Positions 13,201 to 28,200 of a DNA stretch of 64,000 nt are shown piece by piece (the stretch's first letter is position 1; the number at the start of each line of letters is the position of its first letter). Below the pieces are notes generated by a model. It was not told the DNA's origin, made no database searches, and worked only from the letters and a program-made list of their open reading frames with translations. The position numbers were made by a program, and so were the translations under genes. Location of the stretch: assembly GCA_038373865.1 (NCBI GenBank), contig JAXGGA010005610.1:1-64000 (forward strand). Direction: 5' to 3'. The stretch is from Uloborus plumipes (lineage: Eukaryota > Arthropoda > Arachnida > Araneae > Uloboridae).

Positions 13201-16200
13201 ATGTCGTTGAATGGTACGACAAAACATAAAAATATTCACTTGAAAATATTCTCTAGGTTTTAAATACTTATTCATTTAATTTCTCATTTGTAAAGCTTTT
13301 ATTAGTGACATGTGGCATTGATTTTGAATCGAATTGGATTATAATTTTACACTTTCAGGATTGTAGTAATGATTTTCTCTTGTTAGAATTGTACTTCGTG
13401 GCATTATTTTTTGAAAAAAAAAACGAATAAATCAATGTAATATTGAGTTACTTATTTAAAAGCTGCAATTGAAATTCTGAAATAATTATGATGTTTAAAA
13501 ATGTAAAATCCAAAGATGGTTTTCTTCTTTCTTTTGCTCTTTTTAGACTTGTTGGTGATGCTCTACTTTTGACTGGTTTCTTATCATATTCTGGCCCTTT
13601 TAACCAAGAATTTAGAACTCTCCTTTTTAATTTTTGGAAAAATGAGCTTATAGAAAGGAAAATACCTTTTGATGAAGATTTGAATTTAATAAATTCCTTA
13701 ACGGACATTCCTACTGTAAGTATAGTTTTCAAAATGCTACATGCCAAGAGTTCATTACATATCATTTTAAAATTAGGTTAATTCTGTTAATTTTTAAACA
13801 TTACTCGGAACTAAAATTTTTATTGAAAGCGCCATCTCTTTGCTTTTTGCCTCATTTACTGGGCTAAAAAGAAATCCTGATTAAAAGTTGAAGTCAGACC
13901 TTAACCTTTTTCATTTTTCCCTTGTTATATTTTTAATGAAATTCATGAAGTAGTTTTAGTTTCAATGCTTCTGTGCTTAGTATAATTATTGAATTAAAAA
14001 TTATTGATCCAGACTTCAAATAATTAGCTGACCTTCCTGGAGCAAAAAAAAAAAAAAAAAACACATCTAATGTTTTCTAGAGGAACATTCTTGAAACCTT
14101 TTCTTATTTTAACCTTCCGCCCTTCAATTTGCTAAAAACTGTTGGCCTTGCTTTATCGGGTGACGGATAAACAAATAAAACCTCCCAGAACCAAATATTT
14201 ACCCATCCCATAGGTGCACTGTTAAATTTCCCCGCTTAAACAAATACCTGCTTAACCGAATAATATTTCTTAGAGCCGACAGTAGTAATAATAAATATCA
14301 ATATATTGTTGGTGTCTAAATTTTTTTTAAACTGAGAATGAATTGTCTTTTTATTGTTTTAAATGGTCAGAATTTCTAGCATAAGAAACTAAAAGGATTT
14401 TTAACTGGTTGAATGTTATTCTTTTTACTGATTATACATGACAGTGCAGTTGAACCTCAGTAACCCAGACCAGCCCAGGTTGTACGAATTTGTGATAATA
14501 TGAATTAAACAAAAAAGCCTATAATTTGATGTAATGTACATAACTAAACTAGTCTGCAAAAATTGTTTTTAATTCACAAGAACCAAATATAAAACTGCAT
14601 AACAGAACATTGCAACAACACAAAATAGAGCCTACAAAAATACATTACTGTCTAACATTTTTTCGCGAAACCTCCGTCGCATCTGCGCACGCGCCAAGTC
14701 TCTTCTGACTCTCTCGAAATGCAGCAAAGAAATAGCAAGCGAACAAAAACTAAAGGCATCGAGAAGTGCGCATCCTAAACCTATCTCTCCTTTTTCAAAT
14801 GGAAGCGTTCCTGGCTGCCAGGCGCACAATACGCAAACAGACAGTATTGCCCTTACTTGCCTTTATTTATACAGGGTGTCCACTCCAATCGTGGACCAAT
14901 AGCTAATTTCTAAACCGTTAGAGATAAGCATATAGTTTATTTAGGAAAAAATCTCCAAATTATGAAAGGAATTTTGGGTCTATTCAATGTTTTTCAAAAA
15001 ATCAAATTTTGAAAGAGTTACGAAATTTAAATTTTTATACAGCCCCCCAGTCCTATCAATCATACTTAGTAAAACATTCTTGACACTGTAACGTTTAAAA
15101 CTAAAAAAAAATCACTCTTCTACCACAAAAATTGACCGAGTTATGACGTTTTGAAAAATCAAGATTTTGAAGGATTTCGCATAGGGTCCCTTAAGTGATC
15201 TCTCGATGACGTCATGAAACAATGCAAAATCTTGATTTTTCAAAACGTCATAACTCGGTCAATTTTTGTGGTAGAAGAGTGATTCTTTTTTAGTTTTAAA
15301 CGTTACAGTGTCAAGAATGTTTTACTAAATATGATTGATAGGACTGGGGGGCTGTATAAAAATTTAAATTTCGTAACTCTTTCAAAATTTGATTTTTTGA
15401 AAAACATTGAATAGACCCAAAATTCCTTTCATAATTTTGAGATTTTTTCCTAAATAAACTATATGCTTATCTCTAACGGTTTAGAAATTAGCTATTGGTC
15501 CACGATTGGAGTGGTTGGAGTGGACACCCTGTATAGTATGTGTACTGTACATCTGAAGCTTAAATGACGTCCAGTTAAATAGGGTCCGGATTGATGTATT
15601 GTGCAGAATAATCTTTCCCCTTTCGACTAACAGATTGCTGAATGGGGCGTACAAGGACTACCTAACGATGAACTGTCACTTCAAAATGGCATTATTGTGA
15701 CCAAATCTGAGCGATACCCTCTACTCATTGATCCCCAGGGACAAGGCAAAGCATGGATAATCAAGAAGGAAACTCAAAATGGTTTGATAGTGAGTCTTTT
15801 CCTTCTTCTTAACGTTTTTAGAACAGGCACCTTAATCACTTAACAGCATTGTTATTTGGGAATGGTTGATACACAATACTAAACTATTATAAAAATCCAG
15901 TGTGGACCCCACACTACTTCCTTTTATGTTTAAATTTTGTTATAGATGCCTTAAGTGTCAAAATAGTACCATAGAGTGAGCGAAATAACAATTCAAACAT
16001 TTACACCCCTTGTTTGTAGCAAACCAATGTAAAAAAATGTTTTACAATGATTTATCTTCTAAATATCGCCGATTTTAACCTTTTGGATCCGGGCTGTTCA
16101 TATAGAAATCTTTCTTTCGACCCAGGCAGTACGACAGTTGAACCACAGATTTCTTTTCCATTGAGTAGAGAAGGTATAAACTGTCGTACCAGACATATGA

Positions 16201-19200
16201 AGCCTTGAAAAAATCCCCGACTCCAAAGGGTTCGAGTGTAAATTTCAGCCCCGTCCTCTAAAGAAAAAAGACTCATAGTACAACATGTGTACTGCCCGGT
16301 TCCTGAAGGTTAACAACAAACACAAAGAGGATTATTCATTCGCAAAATATGGCCAATAGCTCCAAATGGAGCCCAAATGCAAAAAAATAATTTTTTTCGC
16401 CAAATTTATTGCCAACTTGGCTATATATCGCACTATATCTATATTTTCCTACAGACTTTTCAAATGTGTTTAATGTTTCAGTCACAATGATTATCAAACA
16501 TGAATTAGCTGAGCATATAAGTCTTAAATTTTTAGACAAAAAGTTGTTTCTTTAATGCTGATCTTTTTGTTTGCAATAACTATTCATTCACTTTAATAGG
16601 TTTATATTTGCGATTTTAATCTTTGCAATTTTGTTTTCTTTTTTGTATCTACATTTATCGCTTTTAATAACAGTGTTTGTGGTGGCAGAGTAGAGACCAT
16701 GTTAATTGGTGCACTTTCTTAGTAACCCAAGCCAAAGTTATTATTTTGTTGTATATTCTATTCAAAATGTTCAAAAAATGCTGAATTAATTTGTTTTAGG
16801 TGACAAACTTGAATCACAAGTTTTTTCGACAATTTTTCGAAGATGCTTTATCTCAAGGACGCCCATTCTTGATTGAAGATGTTGGGGAAGAGTTAGATCC
16901 AGTTTTGGATAATGTGTTAGATAGAAATTTTGTCAAGTCAGGAAGCATCCTAAAAGTATGATATAATTCCGCCTACCACTGCTATTGAAATAGGTTGAAA
17001 TTGCTTTACTCAATACATTTAATTTGCAGGTTCAAATTGGTGATAAAGATGTTGATTTCCTGAAGTCTTTCAAGTTATATATTACTACAAAATTGCCAAA
17101 TCCAACTTATTCTCCTGAAGTATGTGTACTTGGAAAATTACCTTTGATATTCCCCTTTTAAAATAGTTTCCCATACAATGAAGTTTTTCTTTTTTTTTTC
17201 TTAATCAATATAAGTCTCGGTAATTTTTGTATTTCTTGTTTAACACATCATATGAAAGAATAAGCTTTAGTCTTATTTTTATTCCCCCCCCCCCACCACC
17301 ACCACACCCAAAGTAGGCATCTCTGTTCCATGTAAACCAACGCTTCAGCTCACTTGATGACAGAGTATATGAGATTTCAGCCTGGAAACTAGTTCGCTTT
17401 CCACGTTTGCGTTAATTACCAGTTTCATCACATAGTCTCTGTCAGGATATTATTCATGATGCTTTCATGCCAAGAGGAGAAGCGTACAAGATAATTTCTT
17501 TCTTGAAATGGTCTCCTTAGTTTACCGACTTCTACGAAATAAGCTTGAAAAGCATTTAAAAAATAAGGAGCTGTTTTATAACTAGTTAAGATAGTTATTT
17601 ATGTAAATTGTGATGTATCATACATTCAAGATAAAATTCCCTTTTCCCCCTACCAGTTTAACTTCACCAAAGAATTGTAATTATTGATGCAACTGCTTTT
17701 GGATTTTATTGAAGAAAATATTTTTCAAAATATCTATTTCTTGTAACAGTGCAAAGCTTATTCTCATATTTATTTATTTTTTTAAATCTATTCATTAAAT
17801 TCATAACTATGCATTTGTGTATTTTTTAGGTCTCTGCTCGAACTTCAGTTATAGACTTCACTGTTACACAAAAAGGCCTCGAAGATCAATTATTAGGCCG
17901 TGTTGTCTTGGCAGAAAAACAGGTTTTTGAAAAACTTTAATATGCAAAGTAACATTAAGAACTTTAAAATGGAAATTAATCCTTTGTATGTAATTTGATG
18001 TTTTATTGCAGGCATTAAACCTTTATGCCCTGACGGGACTCAGAAGTACCGCGTATATTAATTTAGTATTATGAATCCTAAATTGCTGGAAGCATGCTGA
18101 AGCTTTTGAGTACCACTCCTTGTACTTTGCGGAGAGGTTTTCTTGGGGAGCCTTAGACCCTACTGATTGTCAATTTTTTTTTTATTTGTTACTAGCTTAA
18201 TACCCAGCGTTGCCCGGGTGCGTATTAATACAACATAGCATTCAGAAAAGAAAAAAAATTTGGAAGAATTCTATTCTTATTTGGGTATATAAAAATAAAT
18301 AGGTTTGGGTATTTAAATATAAATGGTTGTACAAAAAGTTCTAGGTACAAACTCCCAAAAGAACTTAATTATCATGGAAAGTTCACAGAAAAATAGCACC
18401 AGCTAAAAGCAAAACATCTATAAGGCCTTTACTCCATGTTTTTGCACATAATTCCTCTGATATACTTCGCAGCAGTTTAACTTGGCAGTGACGTCACTAC
18501 GGGCGGAGCCAATAAGAGCTCACAAGCAGTCAGCGGTCTCTAATTCGCCAAGTAGGCTGTAACGTTTTATCTAGCTCGTTTTTCATAGGCTAACGTCACG
18601 CTGTTGGCTCCGCCCGTAGTGACGTCACTGCCAAGTTAAACTGCTGCGAAGTATAGGAGGATAAAAAAAAAATTTCTGTATCATACATATTTTGTGCCAA
18701 ATGAGACCATGAATTATAATTGTTTTTGACTTATTTCATGCTAAAATGAAATAGGTGAGCCTTGAAATGAAAATTCATTGTTTTAATTTTAATCTTTGTT
18801 GGAAAATGCCAATATTTAAATACCATAAATTTTATCAATTTGTAGCCTAAAGGCTCATGTCGATTAAAAAAAAATAGACCTAATAATATTCTAGATTCCT
18901 ATAAATGGGTCATTTTTTGACAAAAAATTTAAATTTTAGCTTTTTAGATTTTTTAAAATTTCAAGCCCTCGCTTCTGAGAATTCTAGGGCATCAAGGAAC
19001 CTCTGTGTCAAGTTTGATGAAAATCTGACTCAAACTGTGGATTTGTATAGAGAACAAGTATACAAACAAACGTACAAGCATTTTTATTGATATAGATATA
19101 TGTTTGATGTATTTTCAACTAAAAGAACCAAAAAAATATATAAAAATTTGTTGCTAAATTAATGTGGGACATAAAGAATTAAAATGTTTAATTAATTAAT

Positions 19201-22200
19201 ATTGAAATACCGTAAAATCCCAAAAGTACCCCCCACCCCATCGATTATAACCCCCCTCCCCTTTTTTGGAAAAAAGTGAAATTTCTCTTATCCTGAATAT
19301 ACTGTATAAAAATCTCAATTATAACCCCCCCCCCCCCCACCTGAAATTTATCAGTTTAGTTTTGAAAATAGGGGGGGGGGGGGTATTTTCAGGATTTTAC
19401 AGTATACTTTATAGAACTGCTTTTGTTTGTAAGAAATAATTTTAAAACCATTGTTATGATGTGAGATAGTGAGATTGTTTAACTCCAAATTTTTATCATA
19501 CAAGTGTACTGTAATTATGTTTTTTAGGTGGTACGGTTTTTCTCAAAATTATACTTTGATAGAGTAGTTAAGAACATGCATAACGCATGTATGTCCTTAA
19601 TCTAAATTATATTTTCCCCTAGGAACTTGAATCTGAGAGAGTTGCATTGATGGAAAATGTTGCTGCGAACAAGAGAAAAACGAAGGAATTAGAAGATAAT
19701 TTACTTCATAAACTTGCCACAACAGAGGTAAAAATTCATTTAACATTTTTCAAACTACAAAAGTCGGGAAAAATTGTATATTTTTCTTTTGTTTGTTTAA
19801 ACATCAAGCAGCTTAAATGTTTTAATTTTTTCTAAATGTTTGATGTCTCTTAACGTGCTTGCAATAATGATTTAATGTCATTTTCTTTTTTATATTTGTG
19901 TCAAGTTAAAGAGCTTTTCACTCACTGAAATTTACATTGAGCCAACCATTGTAAAAATAAATGTAGACTTACTGGGGTAGTTGCATTATTCGCATGTGGA
20001 GTTACTAAAGTCTCACTGTAAATTTGAACAAGATTTGGATGGTGTTATGCAAAAAGGAGTTAACCCACAAAAACCTGATTTTGAGATAGTGGGCTCTAAA
20101 GTCAACAAACTCTGGCAAAAAGCATGGAGCTCTATATCAATATACCAATGATATGTTACCATGAAATGCTGATAGGGCTTAAATATTTTTGCTTAATGTA
20201 GAAAGCAACATATTTTACCATCACAGTTGGATAACTCATTTTTTTATGTTTTGTGGGTTAACTCCTTTTTGCATAACACCATCCATTTATGTTACACATA
20301 TTTTCTTCAATGAATGATGCATCTTATTTTGTTTATTTATTTTTATTTGGGGATCTTATATGGATTTGAATTGTTCAAAAATTATCAACTTTTGGGCATC
20401 CTAAAATTTGAAGACATGGGGAAAAGCTTTTAAATAGATGGCAGAACTTTAGTTTAAACATATGTTATTCGAACATTTGCACCTTTAATCCTAGCTAAGT
20501 TTTTTTTTTTTTTTTTTTGAGGAGGGGATAATAAATGGACTAGAACCAGGCTAGCTGGGCTAAGAGCCTGTTGCTTGTCATCACATTTATAACTGTATAA
20601 TTATATATTGCTCATTTTTGTGTATTTTAGGGCTCTTTAGTAGATGATGAATCACTCATCGAAGTTTTGAAAATAACAAAAGAGACGGCTGCAGATGTCG
20701 CGAAGCAGTTGGATATTGCTGATGCCACTAATAAAATGATAAATGAAGCCAGGGAGGAATATAGGCCTGGTATTAAAAATATATATATTTTTCTCTAATT
20801 CAAAATTTGAAAATCAATCGCTGCAATCTGTAATTTTATGTGTGTGTTATAAATAAGACATAAATTTTGACCAAATTCCAAGATATACCCTTAAAAAGAT
20901 GACGTGGCTAAATAACAGCCCTGAAATTAAAAGAATACCTTCCTTTCCTTATTATCAACTTGATCTTTCTCTCCTATAGTTGCTGCACGAGGAAGTATTT
21001 TATATTTTCTGATTTGTGATATGGCTATGGTGAATGTGATGTACCAGACATCTTTAGTCCAATTTTTGGGCATATTCGATATTTCCTTGGAAAGGTTAGT
21101 AGCTTTTTTTTTTTTAAATAAAAATTCTTCTTTCCATATTCACATTGGAAAATAAAATGGAGCGAATAAGTAATGATGAAAAATATTAAGGAAAACCAAA
21201 GTAAATTGGGGGAAAAAAAACTGGTAATATGGGGTTAGAAAATCACATTGATTGATCTCATGACTTATAAAGATGATTTCTGCCCCCCAGCTCTGTTATT
21301 TCCTATTCCAGGCTGACGAGTGCCAGTAAGCACGAAACTGCAGTCCTTGGATAGAATAACTGAGTTGGTGGTTTCCATGACTTATGTCAGGCTGTCCAAT
21401 AATAGCACTCTCGCAAAGAATTGCAAAGTGAATTTGTGCAGGACGTTTTTTGATAGACTAAGGTAAAAGAAAGGTTTTTAGCCTTTAGGAACCGGGCGGT
21501 ACATATGCTGTACCATAAGTCTTTCTTTAGAGGACGGGGTTGAAATTTACACTCGATGTCTTTGGAGCCGGGGATTTTTTCAAGGTTTCATGCGTCTGGT
21601 GTACGACAGTTCATACCTTCTCTTTTCAATGAAAAAGAAATCTGTGGTTCAACTGTCGTACTACCTGGGTCGAAAGAAAAATTTCCAAAAAACAGCCCGG
21701 ATCCAAAAGGTTGAATAGGATTGTAAGAAATTTTCCTAAAATCTAGAATTTATTGCCTCAAAGTTTTTTTTTTTTTTTTTTTTGTCCAATCATTGAACAT
21801 TCAATTTTAAATATCTTGAATGACATTTTACAAAATTGATTAATTTTTATGAAATTGAACACATTTACTTCCTTGGTAGGAAATTAAAATGATCAGCAGG
21901 ATACCAAAGATAAAACTAATTGAATGAGCGTAAGTACACCAGTAATTTCACTTTCAAAGAACAGCTTTTAGAGAGAATGAAAATAATTTTAGGGAAATTA
22001 TGAAAAGCTTACGATTTCTTTCAATAAAACATCCCAATTAAACCTGAAAATATAAAATAATTATCCTCTTCACAAATTTATGACAGTGACAATACCAGAA
22101 AAATATCTTTGATCGGGTGGAGGCGTTCATAACCTCTATAACTTCTCTTTGGAGCTGCGCTTTGTGGACATAAACTTTAAAAGCATTGATGATAAGATTT

Positions 22201-25200
22201 TTAAACTGTTAACCTTTTTCACCTACCTTAAAGTGCACTAATAAATTTATCATCTCATGAAATTAGTTAATCTGTTGTTGCTGTAACTTTTTTTTTTTTT
22301 TTGCAATGACAAATTGCTATATATTTTCTTTTCGGACTTCAAATGCTGTATGGTCCCTTCTTCCAAATTAGTAATCTGCCGAAGTCTCGCGTCCCCGGGC
22401 CCCACCTCCCGGGACTTGAAGGGGTACCGGTGCCATCTATTAAGTTGCTTCGAAACCAATATGTGTGTCCCTAACGAGGTTTGAGCCGGGGAACTCTGTT
22501 ATGGTAACCCAGCTTTTTATCCACTAATCCAGAAAGACTTTAAGGCTTGGGGGCAAAATTGGGTAATGTGCTCTGGGACACACTTGTCACTATTTTTCGT
22601 TGCGAAAAACATAATTTGACTTCAAGATGTCAAAATTCAAATAAATATTTTTATTCATTTATTTATTTTAAAGATCTGAGAAGTCTCAAAGAGCCAGTGC
22701 AAGAATTGAAAATATAATTCACTATCTAACCTTTGAGGTGTTCAAGTATACGTGTCGTGGTCTGTATGAAATGCACAAGTTTCTCTTCACTTTGCTCCTG
22801 ACCATAAAAATTGATCTTTCAGAGAAGAAAGTCACGCATGAAGAATTTGGTGTGCTTATCAAAGGTATGAAAATTGGAACTTACATTTTACTGTAAGGCA
22901 AATAGGGAATGCTAATTAAAACTAATAAGAATATTGAAATCTGTACCTCAGAACCAGACTAGCAAAAGTTTTGTTGTTGCAGTTGTTGCAGCTTTTTTGT
23001 TTTCTGGTTTTGTCATTAGCGTGCGTATGAAATCAGTCTAATGACATCTACTTTTTAATGTACCAAGTTTCATTTGCTTACCTGTATCCATTGCTTACCA
23101 TTGTCCAGAGTGTTTACAAAATGGACTTTTAGCTTTGAGGTATGGATATTATTCTGCAGTTGGGGCAAACCAAAACGTGGCAGTGTATGTAGCAGTGTGA
23201 TCAGACTCTTTGCAGCATTCACAAAGCTGTCCACTTTTCCCCACGTGTAGTTATATTTTCGTAGAAATTTTTCCTTTTTAACGCTTCTGAATGTTTTCAC
23301 CTATTCGTTAGGCATTTGTCTTCTTTCATTAAGCTTCTTTCTCCCTTTATAAAAGTCTTGTTCTTTTTTAAGAGGGAAGCTTAATGAAAAAAGATAAAAT
23401 GCTTAACATAGGTGAAAAAATGAGTTTCTCTTAAGCCTAATTTTTTGTTAAGACTTTAACCCATTAACTGTCATGCCCGAGATAAGCTCGGGCACAGCAC
23501 TGGTGTTCGAAAAAGTTATGCTCGAGTATTACTCGGGGTTTTTTTTTTTTTTTGAGTGCATCGTATTGTTATACCCGAATATATATCGGGAGACGTTTAT
23601 TTCGGCTTAATCTCCTTGTCAAACCCGACTGTTTCTCGGGTTTGTGCTTAGAAAAGTGTTTCCAGTTATACCACACAAGACTGAATTACTGAAAGGTATT
23701 CACTTTTATTTATTTATTTATTTATTTTCATTTATTTAGTTTTTAGAATTTTTTTTTTTTTTTTTCATTTTTAAAAAATAATGTTCCACTAGAAGCGAAC
23801 TTTACAACTGCCATGTTGAGTGGTAGCCACTTCAAGTAAATATGCAGTGGCTACAAAACTTTAAATATTTTACTCATGTGCTTCAAAATATCAATTTTTA
23901 ACTACTAAGTATATTTTATTTTGTACTAAACATTTGATTTTTGCAATAAAAAAATTTGACAATTTGTGCACCCAAATTATCAAAATAACTTGACAGTTAA
24001 AGGGTTAATAAGTCCATTTTTCTAAGTACATTGAAACAAAGTTCAGGCTCAATATTAAAAACTAATATTGTAGAAAAACTGAATTTGGGTTGGAGGATAA
24101 TCAAATACAGGTTCTCATCCATTTATTGTCTTCTAAGCAGAATGCATGTCTCAGTTACTCACAGCTCAGTGCTATATTAAGAGAATTTTCAGAGTATTTA
24201 TTCATCTGGTTCTGAGGTGCAAAACTATCTCCTGCTTTTCCACTTTGTGAAGTTGACAAGTCTGCTCCGTATTTTTAAGACTATATTTTTAAAAAATAAT
24301 TGAAAGTTTTTTGAGATAAGTACTTTATTGTAGAAAATTTGTGAAGAAAACCAATGCAAAAAAATGTAAAACCTGAAACACAAAATTAATTTTTAAAAAA
24401 ACAGTATTGCCACGCATTTATTGAGAAATAAATATTACGTACTGGTATATATATCTTAACTAAATTAATATATATAAAAGAAAAAAGTTTGAAAAAAATT
24501 ACAAATTGTTTCAGAAAAATAAAATTATTCATTTTAAATCTAAATAATAACACATTATGCAAATAAAACAAGATAACATTGACTGCCATTGACGATGCCA
24601 ATAGCTATTTTCTTCTGATAATCGGTTAGATGCATCAGCATTTTGTATTTTTGTGCAGAAAAAAATGGTTGCCAGTTTGGCAATCAACATCACATCTTGT
24701 GGTTGCCAAAAAATTCTCAGTCGTCGCTGGCGAGTTGCGACCGCTCGTCTCGACTTTTCCCATCTCGAGACTGCAGTTTCATTTCACTTTCTTTTTAAAT
24801 GTAGGAGGTGCAGCTCTTGATCTAAAGGCAGTGGAACCGAAAACATGCCGTTGGATAACAGATATGACCTGGCTCAATTTAGTTTCTCTCACCAAATTGG
24901 AATATTTTAAAGATGTCCTGGTGAAGGTATGTAATGTCTCTGCAGTGCATCTCATTACTATACTCTGTGAAACGAGAGCTGCCGTGTCAAAGAAATATTA
25001 ATTTCCCACTCTCCGCACTTTTATCTTTATGGTTGTCATAGGTACGGGACTGTGGACTTTTCCCCACTTAGCTTTTGCAACAATGGTTAAATGCAAATGA
25101 TTAAAATGGCTTTATGCGTAAACTATTATTCTGTCAAAAAACCAACGTTAATAAAGTACAACTTTTCCTAAAAATTTTTGCTTTTTTATGTGGGTCATTC

Positions 25201-28200
25201 CGACGAAAATGGTACAAATCATGTCTGAAACTCTTTACTTAAGATTATCAATTTAAATAATTTCCACCAACTAATCATATTTAATTGAGTTTCCATTTCT
25301 TTGTGTATGATGAAGTGCAAATAACTAGTACATGACTCATTTATGAAAGGATTTTAAATATTTTGATCACTTTGTGTAACAGAGTGGACAAATAAGCCTT
25401 TAAAATATCTGTGTAATCACAAAGAAAAGTTAGAATCACAGAACAAGCATAAAGTGGAATAAACTGCCTAAAACTGTAAGTCTGTCTGCATTTTCAAGAA
25501 AAAATCTATTTTTACTTCCTTTTACGTAGTAAAGGAAGTATTGTGATCGCGAAAAAAAAAATCACTCAAATTTGAGTCTAAATTTTGATTTTGCTCACCC
25601 CCGAATGAAAATTCCTTACTTTTTTTGACCTGTCAGCACGTGCATATGTACCTACCAACATATAAGCAGCCGAAAAAAATTTTTCAACCACTCCCGAGTT
25701 AATTACGACGAGTTTTCTCGTGACGTCTGTATGTACGTGTGTGCGTATGTATGTATGTGGGTCGCATAACTCAAAAACTATATGCCGTAGAAGCTTCTAG
25801 CTTGGTATGTAGGCTCTGAGGATGGTCTAGTTGTGCACCTCCCCTTGTGGTTGCATTCAAATGTTCCCAAGGGGGTGTTTTACCCCTTTTTTGAGGCAAA
25901 TCAGTGTTAATTTCAATGCAGACTCAAGTGATATGAATTGGCGCGACCACTTGGCCATATGTCGCCAAGATTTTGGTCGCCAAGTGTTTGACGCCAACTT
26001 GGCGACATATCGCCAAGTTGGCGACAAATTTGGCGAAAAAATTATTTTTTGAATTTGGGTTCAACTTGGCCCTATTGGCGATATTTTGCGAAAAATTCAC
26101 TGAATGATATTAAAGTCAGCAATATTTAGAAAATTAACCATTGTAAAATTTTTTTTGCATTGTTTCGTGGCAGATTAGGGGAGTAAATATTTGAATTGTT
26201 ACCTTGCTCACTCCAAGCACTTTTTTTAACACTTAAGGCAACTACTAAGAAATTTACACGTAAAAGGAAGTAGTGTGGGGTCCATACCAGATTTTTTTCA
26301 TCATGAAATCGGCTTTAACAGAGTGGACATCCAACAGTTCAAATTAACTATCATAAGAAAAGAATGAGGCTCACCCTGGTTGTTGACTACATAATTCAAT
26401 GTAGCAAGCGAATCACGGCAGTTATACTACCTATATTTTTAAAAAATATATCAGATTGAATGCAATTGTTTATTTTATTTCCAAAAGGCATATAACAGAG
26501 TGGACAATTCGAAACTTAGAAAATCTAGGGACAGACATGGATAAATAATAGTGTTTTTTGGGGAAATTTTTTTTCATTTGCGTAATAAACTGCAGAAATG
26601 GTGTTAGAAGCATCTTTTGTGCAGTGCAGTGTTATTTATTTTGTTGTTACATTTCAGTTGAATTTTAAATCACATTTAGAAGTCTAGCAATTTGAAGCTG
26701 GGACACGTCATTTTCTGATTCTTCTGACAAAGATGATTTTTTTTGTGTCCTTTCTAAATGGATTATACCTAAACAATTGATACTTGATGGCACAAAATTA
26801 AATGGAGAACCAATAAAAAATACACTTCATGGGTGGTAGTTATTAAAATTGATTTTTAAAAATTCTAAAGTCTCGGACATGATTTGTACCATTTGCGTCA
26901 GAATGACCCATGTATGGCTATATTTGTTAGAAAACATCGAGAAATAACTGAAATATGAGGATATAAATAAAAGTCTAAACCTAATTGGATAAACATGAAA
27001 TAAATGAAATGCCTCAACAGCAGTGCATAAAAAAAGAGTGGAGCTGTTTTCTTTCGTACAATTTCCGTGGACACGATGCAAAATTCCTCGACTTGCTACG
27101 CTTATTTTAAAGTAACCGAGTATAGTTTTAGCTATTTGTCATACACGATGATTTTGCAAAACATGGTGTTATGGATGCGCATTAAAGATACATAGCATCA
27201 TTGTTTGTTTTTTTTTTTTACACAGATAAAGAAAAATGAAAAAAATTGGAAAATGTGGTTCGAAAAAGATGCTCCCGAAGAAGAGGTGATCCCCGATGGT
27301 TATGATTCGTTGAACTCGTTTCGCAAGTTACTGCTTGTCAGGTTATTTTCATTTCATGTGTCTTAGTATTTAAATATCAGTTCAACAAGGAATACAATGT
27401 ATTTAGTAGCATCAAAATCTTTTCTTTTTCATTATTTGAATACTGAAATTATACAACTTGTCAACTTGCTCTTGAAATTTAAGTAATAATGCTTTAGGTT
27501 TTGTGTTGAGCCCTTTTTAAGCTAAACCAATCAAAAATGGGGTCAATCTTTAAGACCTGTCCTTCTTGACCCCAGTTCAGTGGCGGCTCGTGCCTTAATT
27601 TAGTGGGTGGGCCCGCAATTATACGTTTCCCCAGTAATGCTTACAAAGATAAAATGAAAGAAACAACTGTTAGTAAACTAATGCTGAGTGGCGTAAAATA
27701 ATCTTTAATTCAATGAATACAAACTTGCGTTGCAAAATTATCTCATTTGATTTGATACATATAATAGGTTTTACATTTTAAATACTACACCAGCCTTAAG
27801 CGATCAATGTAATAATAATAACAATATTTTGCACAGACGACCGACTTTCTATACATCACTCATGTTAAGCTAGTTCTATTTTGCCATTTTCGGACACTGA
27901 AAATGTTCATCACATCAAAAGTGTCACGCCTCAAGGCGGTGCAGCTACTCAAACATTATGGGACTACACTCAAAAAGAAAAAGAGCACATATGCTTAAAA
28001 ACACCCCCTCTCTTCCCCTAAATTTTTCGGCCGTCTGCACCATGACTTTCTGAAAGCCTTTATCAAATTAAGGAGCGCATAAGGTAAATGACTAGATATG
28101 AGCACGCTTAGAGGGTTTTTTCTTTTTTAATTTGGATACAAATGTTGCATTTTGTTCATGGAAAAACAAATCCTAACGGTGTTAGAACTTAAAAATGTCA

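Noticed and set aside
13448..13765. 105-aa minus-strand frame over dynein exon 8
   Set aside because: Antisense shadow of a conserved exon; no domain or splice logic of its own.
14453..14560. pogo-like terminus cagttgaacctcagtaaccc
   Set aside because: No matching right end was found, so an element cannot be bounded.
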